From positions 248,001 through 312,000 of the forward strand of contig CAVUOA010000008.1 of the NCBI GenBank assembly GCA_963742955.1: a stretch of DNA of 64,000 nucleotides. The letters run 5' to 3'. The position numbers were made by a program, and so were the translations under genes. The notes below the pieces were generated by a model that was not told where the DNA came from, did no database searches, and was given only the letters and a program-made list of their open reading frames with translations. This DNA comes from CAVUOA01 sp963742955 (lineage in GTDB: Bacteria > Bacteroidota > Ignavibacteria > Tepidaquicellales > OLB5). Below, piece by piece: positions 55,131 through 64,000 of the stretch (the first letter of the stretch is position 1; each line of letters begins with the position of its first letter).

Positions 55131-56916
55131 TTACGAAAGTGATTCTTTATACTGAAGCTGGTAGAGCTTTGAATAAATTCCCCCAAGCTCAAGCAGCTGC
55201 TGGTGTGTTCCTGTTTCGCGGATTTCGCCTTTGTGCATTACAATTATTTTATTGCACTTCTGTATTGTTGAAAGCCTGTGCGCAATAATTATAGATGTTC
55301 TTCCTTCCATAAGCTTATCTATTGCCTGCTGAATAAGAATTTCGGAATGAGTATCAACGCTTGATGTTGCTTCGTCAAGTATCAGTATTCTGGGGTCGAA
55401 CGCAAGCGCGCGCGCAAATGTTATTAACTGCCTTTGCCCCTGCGAGAGAGTTACTCCCCGTTCTTTTACGTTTTGCTTGTACTTTTCGGGCAGACGCTCA
55501 ATAAATTTATCTATTCCGATAATCCGTGCCGATTCCTGTATCTTTTCAAAGCTGATTTCTTTGTTGCCAAGATTAATATTATCTTCAACAGAACCGGAAA
55601 ACAAAAATATATCCTGAATCACCAATCCTATATTGCGGCGCAGATTTTCTTTTGTAATATCTTTAATATTAATACCGTCAAGCAGTATCTCGCCTTTCTG
55701 CACGTCGTAGAAACGGCACAGGAGGTTCATTAAAGAAGTTTTCCCAGCGCCTGTAGCGCCTACAAACGCTATTTTCTCGCCGGGATTGATATCGAAAGAT
55801 ATATTTTTCAGAACGTAGTCTTCTTTCACATATGCAAAGCTTACGTTCCTGAATTCAATTCTGCCCTGAACGATATGAAGTTCAGCAGGTCTCTCAGGGT
55901 CAGGAATAAATATTTTTTCATCAAGCAGGTTAAAAATTCTCTCTGATGATGCCATTGCAGTCTGCATAATATTATACTTTTCCGAAAGGTCTCTGATTGG
56001 GCGGAAAAACATTTCGGCGTACTGCAGAAAAGAAATCAGTATACCAATTGTTAAAGCATGCTGCAGAACCTGTCCTCCGCCGTACCAGATTATAAGTCCC
56101 GCTGATATAGCTCCAATCAGTTCAACAACAGGGAAAAAAACGGAATAATAAAATACCGAACGTATGTTTGCTTTAGTATGGGCAGTATTAATATCTTCAA
56201 AGTCATCAAGCATTTTCTGCTCTTTATTGAAAATCTTCACCACCAGTATTCCGCTAATATGTTCCTGCAGGAAAGCGTTCATTCTTGCAACCAGCATTCT
56301 TACATCCCTGTATGCAACTCTGACTTTCTTCCTGAAGACTACTGTGGCGTAAGCAAGAGGAATAATTACGGAAAGCGCAATCAATGTAAGCTGCCAGTCA
56401 AGCGAGAACATGAAGATTAATATACCCGCAATGGTAAACACATCGGCAAAAACCATTACAATGCCTGATGAGAACATTTCGTTCAGCACTTCTATATCAT
56501 TTGTCAGGCGTGTTACCAGCCTGCCAACGGGGTTTTTATCGAAAAACCTCATGGCAAGCTTCTGCAAATGTTCAAACAGCTCCATGCGAAGGTCAAATAT
56601 TGTTTTCTGCCCTACCCATTGAGTAAGATATGTCATTGCATACTGAAGCAATCCCTGAACAACAAGCGTACCGAAGAGAATTAATATTATATTGCGTCAG
56701 CCCAACAGGGTCTTTATGAGAAATATAATTATCGATAGCAACTTTGGTCAGATATGGACGGATTGTACTTGAAAGAGATACACCAATAGTGAGTATAATA
56801 GCAGTGAAAACCCACTTGCGGTAAGGCTTCAGATACTTAAGCAAACGGTTCATTAGGCGCGAATCGTACGCTTTACCTATTACTTCGTCATCTGATATTT
56901 CTTTTTTACTTGCCAT
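55131..56916 (-). CDS. Second heterodimeric ABC exporter, catalytic-site subunit, one frameshift
   Basis: The first fragment (56916-56593) gives RLLKYLKPYRKWVFTAIILTI, and the second, in another frame, completes the six-helix membrane domain. GATGAGKTS (Walker A), LSQGQRQLITFARA (non-canonical signature) and ILILDEATSSVD with the catalytic Glu follow. The frame change lies near 56690. The ATG shares a base with the stop of the upstream partner, so they are coupled. The Asp/Glu asymmetry mirrors the pair at 20822-24584. Substrate unknown. Confidence 0.88.
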
Positions 56917-58666
56917 TAATCGAGCCCTTCAAGCTCCTCTTCCAGTAATTGTTTGAAGTAAATATCAGCATAAATGCCTTCCTGCTGAATCAATGATTCA
57001 TGCGTTCCGGTTTCGGCAATCTCGCCTTCTTTTATAACTACTATTCTATCCGAGTTCTTTAATGTAGATACCCTGTGGCTAATCAGAATAGTTGTTCTCT
57101 GTTTCATTACATCTTTCAATCCCCGCAGGATTTCTTCTTCGGTATATGTATCCACTGCGGAAAACGCATCATCAAGTATCAGAATTTTAGGGTCAGAGGC
57201 AATTGCGCGCGCAATGGATGTTCGCTGCTTCTGTCCGCCGGAGAGATTTATTCCTCTTTCACCGAGAATTGTTTCAAATCGTTTGGGAAAGAAATCAATA
57301 TCTTTATATATCTGCGAAATTTTTGAAGCGTAGACGATTTTATCTTTATCGATAGTTACCGTTGCCGTAAGCGATATTATTTTCTATTGAATCGGAAAAC
57401 AAAAATGTCTCCTGAGGTACATAACCTATTGAGCTTCTTAAAACATTAAGCGGGATTTTATCTATTTCAATGCCGTCCAGCAAAATTTTGCCTTCGGTTG
57501 CTTCAAAAAGACGGGGAATAAGATTTACAATTGTTGATTTGCCCGAACCGGTATGACCGATGATACCGAGTGTTTCACCTGCGTTGATTTTTAAATTAAC
57601 ATTCTTTAATACCCAGGGCATTTCTTTACTGTAGCGGAAGCTCAATGCCGAGAATTCTATTTCACCGGTGATTCCCTTTATGCTGTTATCGGTTTTTTCA
57701 GTATCGTTTATTTCAGGTTTTGAATCGAACACCCTGCATAGCCTCATCATAGATGCGTTAGCCCGCTGTGTGAGATTGATTATCCATCCGAATGCAATTA
57801 TTGGCCATGTGAGAAGCCCCAGATATATTATAAACGCTGTAAGCTCGCCGAGGGTTAATGAACCGTTAATAACTTTATCGCCGCCAACCCACACTACAAT
57901 GATTACTGAAAACCCAGTAAGCAAAAACATCATCGGAAATGAAAATGCCTGTACTTTGGCTAGAGAAAGATTTTTGTTTTGATAATCGAGTGATTCTTTT
58001 TTAAATATGTCAGATTCGCTTTTCTCTCTTGTGTATGCTTTTACTACTTTAATGCCGGAAAGATTTTCCTGCGCTCGCGTGGTAAGATTAGAAAACTGGT
58101 CCTGCACACGCTCAAATTTCTGGTTAACGCTTTTGCCTACCCTGTAAACAAAATATGAAATCAACGGAATCGGTATAACAGCAACTAATGTTAACTGCAC
58201 ATTAAGCGATGCCATTAATGAAATAGCAAGAATAAAGTTAACCACCGTTTCGGTTGAATACATAATTCCCGGTCCCAGGAAGTTACGTACGGCAGAAATA
58301 TCATTTGTTGCAAGCGCCATTATTTCGCCTGTCGGGATGGTAGTGGAAATACTGCAAATCCTGTGTTCTGACGCATTTTACAAAATCATTGCGAAGGTCA
58401 TTTTCAATTAAGCGGGAAATAACAATTATTGTCTGTCTTGTGAAGTAAAGAAATATTCCGCTAAGCGCTGCAAACCCGACAGTTGTCATAGCATATTTTG
58501 CAATAACCCATGGTTCGACGTTCTGCCGCATGGCGTCGATGGCAGTTTTTATTACATACGGAATAACATTGGTAAATACGGCGCTTAAGATAATAACAAC
58601 GAAACCCAGCATCAGCCGGGCTTTATAAATACGCAGATAAGGCAGTAATCGTTTTAGATATGACAT
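56916..58666 (-). CDS. Second heterodimeric ABC exporter, degenerate-site subunit, two frameshifts
   Basis: MSYLKRLLPYLRIYKARLMLGF opens at 58666. A frame change near 58310-58350 leads to GEIMALATNDISAVRNFLGPG and the rest of the membrane domain, then GHTGSGKST (Walker A) and YVPQETFLFSDSI. A second change near 57350 leads to the canonical LSGGQKQR, ILILDDAFSAVD (Asp in place of the catalytic Glu) and LISHRVSTL. Repaired length is about 583 residues. It forms an asymmetric exporter with the following gene. Confidence 0.87.
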
Positions 58667-58732
58667 TAGTTGAATTTACGAAAAATCGTTTCATGTTACA
58701 ACACATAAAAAGCATAAAAATTCCAAAATTTA

Positions 58733-58765
58733 AGACTTCCGAAGTCTCAGAGACTTCGGAAGTCT
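58733..58765. repeat. Paired palindromes AGACTTC-N-GAAGTCT
   Basis: AGACTTCCGAAGTCT, three bases, AGACTTCGGAAGTCT; the whole is itself a palindrome. Same family as 32267-32299, again at the 3' end of a minus-strand gene. Confidence 0.75.
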
Positions 58766-58772
58766 ATACATC

Positions 58773-60101
58773 TTACTTCATCAACACCATTTTCCGGGTT
58801 TGAGTAAAATCCCCCGATTCCAGTTTGTAATAGTACACCCCGCTGGAAAGGTTGCTGCCGTCAAAATTTGCTTCATAAGTGCCGGGAGAAAGATTTTCGT
58901 TTACCAGGGTTTGGATTTCTTTGCCAAGAAGGTCATACACAACCATCTTCGTAAAGACGACCCGCCGGGTCGTCTTTACAGCAGGGATTTCGAACTTTAT
59001 CTTTGTAACAGGATTAAACGGGTTAGGATAGTTTTGAGATAGAGAAAACTCGTTTGGAATTTCTGAGCTAATTGGTTTTATTCCAATCGGTTCACCGCCG
59101 TTTGTGGTTCTGATTATTCTATTATAACCGGCAGCAACTCCTGTATTAGCATCTATAAAGTAAACAGACCAGAGTCCCCAAAAAATATAATTCCTATTGA
59201 TATTCCAATTTTCACCGGCATTGGTTGTTTTCGCTATGCTGCTTCCATTTGTTCCAGCAGCAAATCCGGTATTCTGATTAATAAAATATACTGAGCGGAA
59301 GATAGAAGAAGAATCTGCGAGTTTAAGCACCCAGTTAATTCCTAAATTTGTAGTTTTGAAAACAAGCCCCTCGTAATATTGGCCATTTGGCGGAATTGAT
59401 TTGATTGTTTCTCCAACTGCATAACCCGTATTAATATCGGTAAAATATATATTATAAATCCAGTCTGCGGAATCAATCTTTATGCCTTCCCAGTTTACAC
59501 CGCCGTTTGTTGTTCTGCAAATCTGGTAATAGGGCGATGTAAATTTATTGCCTGCGGCAAAAGCAATATTATTAGACGGACAGAATAAACCTTCAAAATT
59601 GAAGCCGGAAATGCCTCCAGGTAACTGTTGAATAATCCAGTTTGCACCACCATTTGTAGTTTTGTAAAGCCCCCCGTACTTTGAAGCAATATAACCTGTA
59701 TCTCTCGACGGGAAATATATTGAATGAAGAGCATCATAAGGAGAGGGCATTCTCATCGTGTCAAGATTAATTCCGCCATTGGTTGTTTTGAAAAGTATTC
59801 CGTTATCACCACCAATGAATCCGGTTTGAGCATCCAAAAAATAAAGCGAATTAAATGTAGAATGGATTTGCGGGTCGTAGTGATTATATATTATCCAGTT
59901 TTGTCCGCCGTTGGTTGATTTGTAAATCTTGCTGTCCTCTGATACAATAAATCCCGTGGAACTATTTACAAACTGCACATCAAACATTCCTTGATTATAC
60001 GAAACTTCCAATATAACCTCCCACCCGCTGCCTTGAGAAAGGAGATTTTGAGTAAGAAGAGTAATCAAGAGGAAAAATATGAAATGAATATTTATTCTCA
60101 T
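58773..60101 (-). CDS. YCF48-like secreted protein with T9SS sorting domain
   Basis: 442 residues from the ATG at 60101 (MRINIHFIFFLLITLLTQNLLSQ, a signal peptide); an ATG at 60167 would add an unlikely second hydrophobic start. The body has seven or so repeats of the type KSTNGGQNWI, KTTNGGINLD, RTTNGGVNWE, with FTDINTGYAVGE, the beta-propeller pattern of photosystem II assembly-like (YCF48) proteins. The sorting domain runs from LSQNYPNPFNPVTK to TQTRKMVLMK. It contains an extra VKTTRRVVFTK, encoded by an inserted palindrome at 58951-58979. Function unknown; probably surface exposed. Confidence 0.87.
   Translation of the reverse strand: MRINIHFIFFLLITLLTQNLLSQGSGWEVILEVSYNQGMFDVQFVNSSTGFIVSEDSKIYKSTNGGQNWIIYNHYDPQIHSTFNSLYFLDAQTGFIGGDNGILFKTTNGGINLDTMRMPSPYDALHSIYFPSRDTGYIASKYGGLYKTTNGGANWIIQQLPGGISGFNFEGLFCPSNNIAFAAGNKFTSPYYQICRTTNGGVNWEGIKIDSADWIYNIYFTDINTGYAVGETIKSIPPNGQYYEGLVFKTTNLGINWVLKLADSSSIFRSVYFINQNTGFAAGTNGSSIAKTTNAGENWNINRNYIFWGLWSVYFIDANTGVAAGYNRIIRTTNGGEPIGIKPISSEIPNEFSLSQNYPNPFNPVTKIKFEIPAVKTTRRVVFTKMVVYDLLGKEIQTLVNENLSPGTYEANFDGSNLSSGVYYYKLESGDFTQTRKMVLMK
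58951..58979. repeat. 29-bp palindrome inserted in frame in a T9SS domain
   Basis: GTAAAGACGACCC, GCC loop, GGGTCGTCTTTAC. It lies within the coding frame and adds about ten residues before KMVVYDLLGKE. Same size and ends as 19591-19619. Confidence 0.8.
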
Positions 60102-60211
60102 TTTATTAAACCCTCTTATACAAATATATACAAAACTAATCCCGATTAAAATGAACACTATAATCATAAAATGTCATTATATAGCCACGTCATAACCCCT
60201 CCCTGAAACCA

Positions 60212-60240
60212 TTGACTTACAAATCATTGTTTATTATATT
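60212..60240 (+). promoter_or_regulatory. Sigma70-like promoter of groESL
   Basis: TTGACT (60212-60217), 17 bases, TATATT (60235-60240). It directly abuts the CIRCE operator. Confidence 0.7.
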
Positions 60241-60265
60241 AGCACTCCTGATTGATGAGTGCCAA
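60239..60265 (+). promoter_or_regulatory. CIRCE operator (HrcA site)
   Basis: TTAGCACTC-N9-GAGTGCCAA matches the consensus TTAGCACTC-N9-GAGTGCTAA except for one base. It covers the expected transcription start of groESL, so the HrcA repressor should block it until heat shock. The hrcA gene is not in the window. Confidence 0.88.
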
Positions 60266-60343
60266 TATACAGGGGTGGCACTTTAGATTTTACTTTAAAT
60301 CATTAAATATCAAGAATTTAAATAATATAATAAGGAGATAAAC

Positions 60344-60631
60344 ATGAAACTAAAACCACTTGGAGACAGGGTTATTGTTAAACCCAAAGAACCCGAGGAA
60401 GTTACAAAAGGCGGAATCATTCTGCCCGATACTGCAAAAGAAAAACCGATGGAAGGCGAAATAGTCGCTATCGGCGCAGGCAGAGTTGCCGATGACGGCA
60501 AGCTTGTTAAGATGGAATTAAAAGTCGGTGACAAGATACTCTACGGCAAATACAGCGGTACCGAAATCAAGATTGACGAACAGGAATATTTAATCATGCG
60601 CGAGAGCGATGTTTATGCAATTATTAATTAA
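60344..60631 (+). CDS. groES: Co-chaperonin GroES
   Basis: 95 residues, normal length. KLKPLGDRVIVKPKEPEEVTKGGIILPDTAKEKP contains the mobile loop that docks onto GroEL. VGDKILYGKYSGTEIKIDEQEYLIMRESDVYAII is the standard C-terminus. An AAGGAG site precedes the ATG at 60344. It is the first gene of the groESL operon under CIRCE control, 25 bases before groEL. Confidence 0.97.
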   Translation: MKLKPLGDRVIVKPKEPEEVTKGGIILPDTAKEKPMEGEIVAIGAGRVADDGKLVKMELKVGDKILYGKYSGTEIKIDEQEYLIMRESDVYAIIN

Positions 60632-60656
60632 TTAAAACGAAAGGAGAACAACATAA

Positions 60657-62306
60657 ATGGCAGCAAAATTAATTCAATTCGATACCGAAGCCCGCTCAGC
60701 GCTTAAACGCGGAGTTGATAAACTTGCTAATGCAGTTAAAGTAACTCTCGGCCCCAAAGGCAGAAACGTGGTAATCGATAAGAAATTCGGAACACCTACA
60801 GTAACAAAAGACGGTGTAACCGTAGCAAAAGAAGTTGAGCTCGAAGACCCCATCGAAAATATGGGCGCGCAAATGGTAAGAGAAGTTGCTTCCAAAACCT
60901 CTGACATTGCAGGTGACGGAACAACAACAGCTACAGTGCTTGCGCAGAAAATTTACGCAGAAGGCTTGAAGAATGTTACTGCCGGAGCAAACCCGATGGA
61001 CCTCAAAAGAGGAATCGATGCCGCAGTTACAAAAGTAATCGAAGGCTTAAAAGCAATCAGCAAGAACATCGATAAAACCAGTAAGAAAGAAATAGCGCAG
61101 GTTGGCTCAATTTCTGCTAATAATGACAGCGTGATTGGCGAACTTATTGCAGATGCTATGATGAAAGTCGGAACCGACGGCGTTATAACAGTTGAAGAAG
61201 CAAAAGGCACCGATACAACAATGGATGTTGTTGAAGGTATGCAGTTCGATAGAGGATACCTTTCACCATACTTTGTAACCGATGCTGATACAATGGAAAC
61301 AGTTCTTGAAGACCCGATGATACTTATTCATGATAAGAAAATCTCGAGCATGAAAGACCTGCTCCCTATTCTTGAGAAAGTTGCTCAGTCAGGCAAAGCA
61401 ATATTAATTATTGCCGAAGACCTCGAAGGCGAAGCGCTTGCAACACTGGTTGTAAACAAATTAAGAGGCACGCTCAAAGTAGCAGCTGTTAAAGCGCCGG
61501 GATTCGGTGACAGAAGAAAAGCAATGCTCGAAGATATTGCAGTCCTCACAGCAGGAACAGTAATCTCTGATGAGAAAGGCTATAAGCTCGAAAACGCAAC
61601 ACTTTCATATCTCGGTACAGCAAAGAAAGTTGTTATAGATAAAGACAACACAACAATAGTCGAAGGCGCAGGCAAAGGTGAAGATATAAAGAAGAGAATA
61701 AACGAAATAAAAGCACAGATAGAAAAAACCACAAGCGATTACGATAAAGAGAAACTGCAGGAACGCCTTGCTAAGCTATCCGGCGGAGTTGCAGTACTTA
61801 AAATCGGCGCCGCAACCGAAGTTGAAATGAAAGAGAAGAAAGCAAGAGTCGAAGACGCACTGCACGCAACACGCGCAGCAGTTGAAGAAGGTATAGTCCC
61901 GGGCGGAGGAGTTGCTCTGTTAAGAGTCGCAATGAAGCTTGGTGAGGTTAAAACTGATAATAATGACCAGAAAATCGGTGTTGATATTATAAGGAAATCG
62001 CTCGAAGAACCCATCAGGCAGATAGTTGATAACGCAGGAATCGAAGGCTCGGTTGTAGTAAATAAAGTTAAAGAAGGAAAAGATGATTACGGTTTTAATG
62101 CGCAGACTGAAGAATACCAGAACCTGATTAAAGCAGGCGTTATTGACCCGACCAAAGTCACAAGAATTGCTCTTGAAAATGCTGCATCAGTTGCTTCAAT
62201 GTTATTGACAACTGAAGCTGTTATTTGCGAGAAACCCGAAAAAGAAAAACCGGCTCCGATGATGCCTCCGGGCGGCGGATACGGTGATATGGGCGGAATG
62301 TATTAA
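60657..62306 (+). CDS. groEL: Chaperonin GroEL
   Basis: 549 residues of the 60-kDa chaperonin that folds proteins in an ATP-driven double ring with GroES. VKVTLGPKGRNVVIDKKFG, KDGVTVAKEVEL, DIAGDGTTTATVLAQ (ATP site, catalytic Asp) and the signature AAVEEGIVPGGGVALL are all present. The C-terminus ends in GGGYGDMGGMY, the glycine-methionine tail of the cavity floor. AAAGGAG lies upstream. A terminator follows. Confidence 0.98.
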   Translation: MAAKLIQFDTEARSALKRGVDKLANAVKVTLGPKGRNVVIDKKFGTPTVTKDGVTVAKEVELEDPIENMGAQMVREVASKTSDIAGDGTTTATVLAQKIYAEGLKNVTAGANPMDLKRGIDAAVTKVIEGLKAISKNIDKTSKKEIAQVGSISANNDSVIGELIADAMMKVGTDGVITVEEAKGTDTTMDVVEGMQFDRGYLSPYFVTDADTMETVLEDPMILIHDKKISSMKDLLPILEKVAQSGKAILIIAEDLEGEALATLVVNKLRGTLKVAAVKAPGFGDRRKAMLEDIAVLTAGTVISDEKGYKLENATLSYLGTAKKVVIDKDNTTIVEGAGKGEDIKKRINEIKAQIEKTTSDYDKEKLQERLAKLSGGVAVLKIGAATEVEMKEKKARVEDALHATRAAVEEGIVPGGGVALLRVAMKLGEVKTDNNDQKIGVDIIRKSLEEPIRQIVDNAGIEGSVVVNKVKEGKDDYGFNAQTEEYQNLIKAGVIDPTKVTRIALENAASVASMLLTTEAVICEKPEKEKPAPMMPPGGGYGDMGGMY

Positions 62307-62344
62307 GAGGATTAGAAGATATAAGATTAAAAGATTGGAAGATT

Positions 62345-62379
62345 AAATCCCTCCGACAAACAACGGGGGGATTTTTTTT
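62345..62379 (+). terminator. Intrinsic terminator of groESL
   Basis: AAATCCCTCCG and CGGGGGGATTT with a loop of eight bases, then a run of T. Confidence 0.85.
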
Positions 62380-62529
62380 ACTTTATTTCTCTTTGGTTTG
62401 TTTAATTAATAAAAATTTAAGATTTTAAGAACAGTTATACAATACGTTATATCTCATTTTGAAAGGCATAAGCCCTTCACTGCTTCTGTTGAAAATTTTA
62501 GAATTTTAAACCGGAAGGAGAGGTTCAAA

Positions 62530-63176
62530 ATGAAAGCTCTAAAAACCTTACTGATTATTCTTGCCTTATCATTTCTAGCATTCAGTTCATGTAATAAACA
62601 ATCAGATAAAGATAATCCGAAAAGAAACAGCGCCTGATACGTTAACACAAAAGCTTGACCCGCAGGTTGAAGCAGTGTTTGCAAATGTTAAACCTCGAAC
62701 CAATTACCGATACTTCAATTGCTCCGGAGGGATTCAGCGGAACGCTTAACGAAGTTCTGCTTGAATACATTGAAATGAAACAGTCGCTCTCGAAAAACGA
62801 CAGCACCAAAGCGCTGATGAAAGCAAACCAGATTAAGAGAACGCTTTCAAACATTAAAACCACAGGTCTGGATGACAAGATGAAAGGAAAATGGGATGAT
62901 GAATCTGCTAAGATTGAAAAATGCTGCAAAGAAGTTACACTGACTGAAAAGATCGATAACCAGCGCAAAGCATTTTCAAAGCTTACCGATATTATGAGAG
63001 ATATTGCAAAGGATTTCGGATTTAAAAACAGGACTGTATACCTGGTTTACTGTGATGATAAAAATGCCGGCTACTGGCTTGTTGATACAAAGGATATCGA
63101 TAATCCTTATCTTGGAAAGCTGAACACAGGTGAAAAACCCTGCGCCGAAGTTAAAGAAGCATGGAAGTTTGAATAA
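62530..63176 (+). CDS. DUF3347-like lipoprotein, two frameshifts
   Basis: The ATG at 62530, after GGAAGGAGAGG, starts MKALKTLLIILALSFLAFSSC, a lipoprotein signal with the lipobox FSSC. That frame stops at about 62637. KETAPDTLTQKLDPQVEAVF then continues in a second frame and LNLEPITDTSIAPEGFSGTLN in a third, to 63176. The last 150 residues are a helical domain (LLEYIEMKQSLSKNDSTKALMKANQIKRTL, AFSKLTDIMRDIAKDFG) ending in VYLVYCDDKNAGYWLV. The layout resembles DUF3347, often linked to metal-efflux proteins. Two indels near 62620 and 62690 are the likely reason it is split. Confidence 0.65.
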
Positions 63177-63181
63177 GTAAT

Positions 63182-64000
63182 TTATTCTTTTTTCCTCGGT
63201 GTGTAGGTTTTATCAGGCTCGATAAAATGAGTGTAGGGACCGTTCCATCCCTTCATGAAAATATTTTTTACATCGGATGCAAGCCTGGTATTCTCAGCTT
63301 CAACACCAACGTTTCTTGTATTGGTGAAATAACTTTTTTCGGCGTTCGCCGTTCCAATCCAGCATTTATTTTCATCGGCAACTGCATATTTTAAATGTTC
63401 AACTCTTGCATAAGGCAGGTGCCCGCCTGACCATTCGGGAATTGAGCTGTATTTAACTTCAATATTTATAATCGATGCAAGTCTCTTCAAGTCACCGATT
63501 GCAAAATCGCCTATACTCCAGTCTGATACTATCAGTTTAACTTTCACTCCTCTGGCTGCAGCGTTAACAAGCGCGCTGTCTAATACGTAATAGCCGCCTG
63601 ATTTGAGAGAGGTCTTGTATGTAAGAAACTGGAGGCAAACTTCTTCTTTTGCTGAATCTACCATTCTAATTAAATTTTCCTCATCGCTCAAACTATTCAT
63701 CAATATATCAGGCGGCAGGACTCATTGTGGGATGAATTACAAGTGTATCATAATACGAATCATAAATCTTATAAACAGATTTAAATCCGCCCCCGGGAAT
63801 AATCCTGGGCCATGGAATTCCGTCATTCTGTTCGCAGTAAATCCAGTCGTTATAGAAAAGGCAATTGTAAATTTTCACAATCTCGGGAACTGCAATTCTA
63901 ACTCCCAGCTCATGAATATGATTTACTGCCCGCCAGTCAAAATTCTGGCTGCCCATGAACATCTCTGTTGTATCAATCATAAAAAACTTAGCGTGCTGAA
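63182..64000 (-). CDS. Phospholipase D-like protein, partial, one frameshift
   Basis: The gene runs off the right edge, so its start is missing. The first visible HKD motif is HAKFFMID (at the window end), followed by MGSQNFDWRAV. The second is HLKYAVAD in RVEHLKYAVADENKCWIGTANAEKSYF. Both HxKxxxxD motifs of the PLD superfamily are present, so a complete active site is likely. The frame changes near 63710 between the two halves (LPPDILMNSL joins them). The domain could be a phospholipase, a nuclease or a cardiolipin synthase relative. It ends six bases from the convergent lipoprotein gene. Confidence 0.85.

Overview
The window is AT-rich bacterial chromosome, most likely from the Ignavibacteriota or a neighbouring lineage of the Bacteroidota/Chlorobiota (FCB) group. 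Seven predicted secreted proteins end in a type IX secretion (T9SS/Por) sorting domain with the NYPNPFNP signature, and the intergenic DNA is full of short palindromic repeats. This placement is inferred from protein style; there is no rRNA or other strong taxonomic marker. About one third of the genes carry single-base frame disruptions, including housekeeping genes such as dnaX and rsgA. This looks more like uncorrected assembly indels than decay, and it is worst in the first 4.4 kb.

Layout. 1-5424: surface-polysaccharide genes (a Wzx-type flippase and four consecutive GT2 glycosyltransferases), heavily frame-broken. 5572-10268: a GT4 glycosyltransferase runs into nadD, lysC, dapB and a Yip1-family membrane protein. 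10372-13198 (minus): a T9SS beta-helix protein, an ECF sigma factor and a SnoaL-like protein. 13352-17002 (minus): a redox-flavoured cluster (M3 oligopeptidase, CPXCG protein, 2Fe-2S thioredoxin-like ferredoxin, small helical protein, Crp/Fnr regulator, DUF2892 membrane protein) with a perfect TGTGACA-A-TGTCACA palindrome before the last gene. 17158-19581: a MarR-GNAT fusion and an S41 protease. 19711-24916 (minus): rsgA and a heterodimeric ABC exporter, preceded by a 35-codon leader ORF and an intrinsic terminator. 24917-25792 is repeat-rich and holds a DinB remnant.

25793-33216 (minus): DinB, PhzF, two small T9SS proteins, an HtrA/DegP protease, recO, mtnA and a PfkB kinase. 33441-43647: a BNR/Asp-box T9SS protein, a Bcp peroxiredoxin (minus), an SppA protease with an N-terminal barrel-like domain, and a tandem array of three paralogous Asp-box secreted proteins. 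43836-49729: dnaX, an agmatinase-family gene, a TPR protein, ada, tRNA-Ser(GCT) and small proteins. 49954-53694: a receiver/7xPAS/HisKA_2 kinase. 53993-54335: a tandem array of tRNA-Thr-derived units. 54383-60101: rdgB, a second heterodimeric ABC exporter and a YCF48-like T9SS protein. 60212-62306: groES-groEL with a CIRCE operator. 62530-64000: a broken lipoprotein and a partial phospholipase D-like gene.

The most interesting signal is the apparent ribosome-mediated attenuator at 24745-24916. A short ORF contains a 13-nt segment complementary to the 5' arm of an intrinsic terminator ahead of an asymmetric heterodimeric ABC exporter, an arrangement resembling Bacillus bmrB-bmrCD. Other notable signals are nested palindromic micro-insertions in REP-like repeats and in the tRNA-Thr copies, and a 29-bp palindrome carried in frame inside a T9SS sorting domain.
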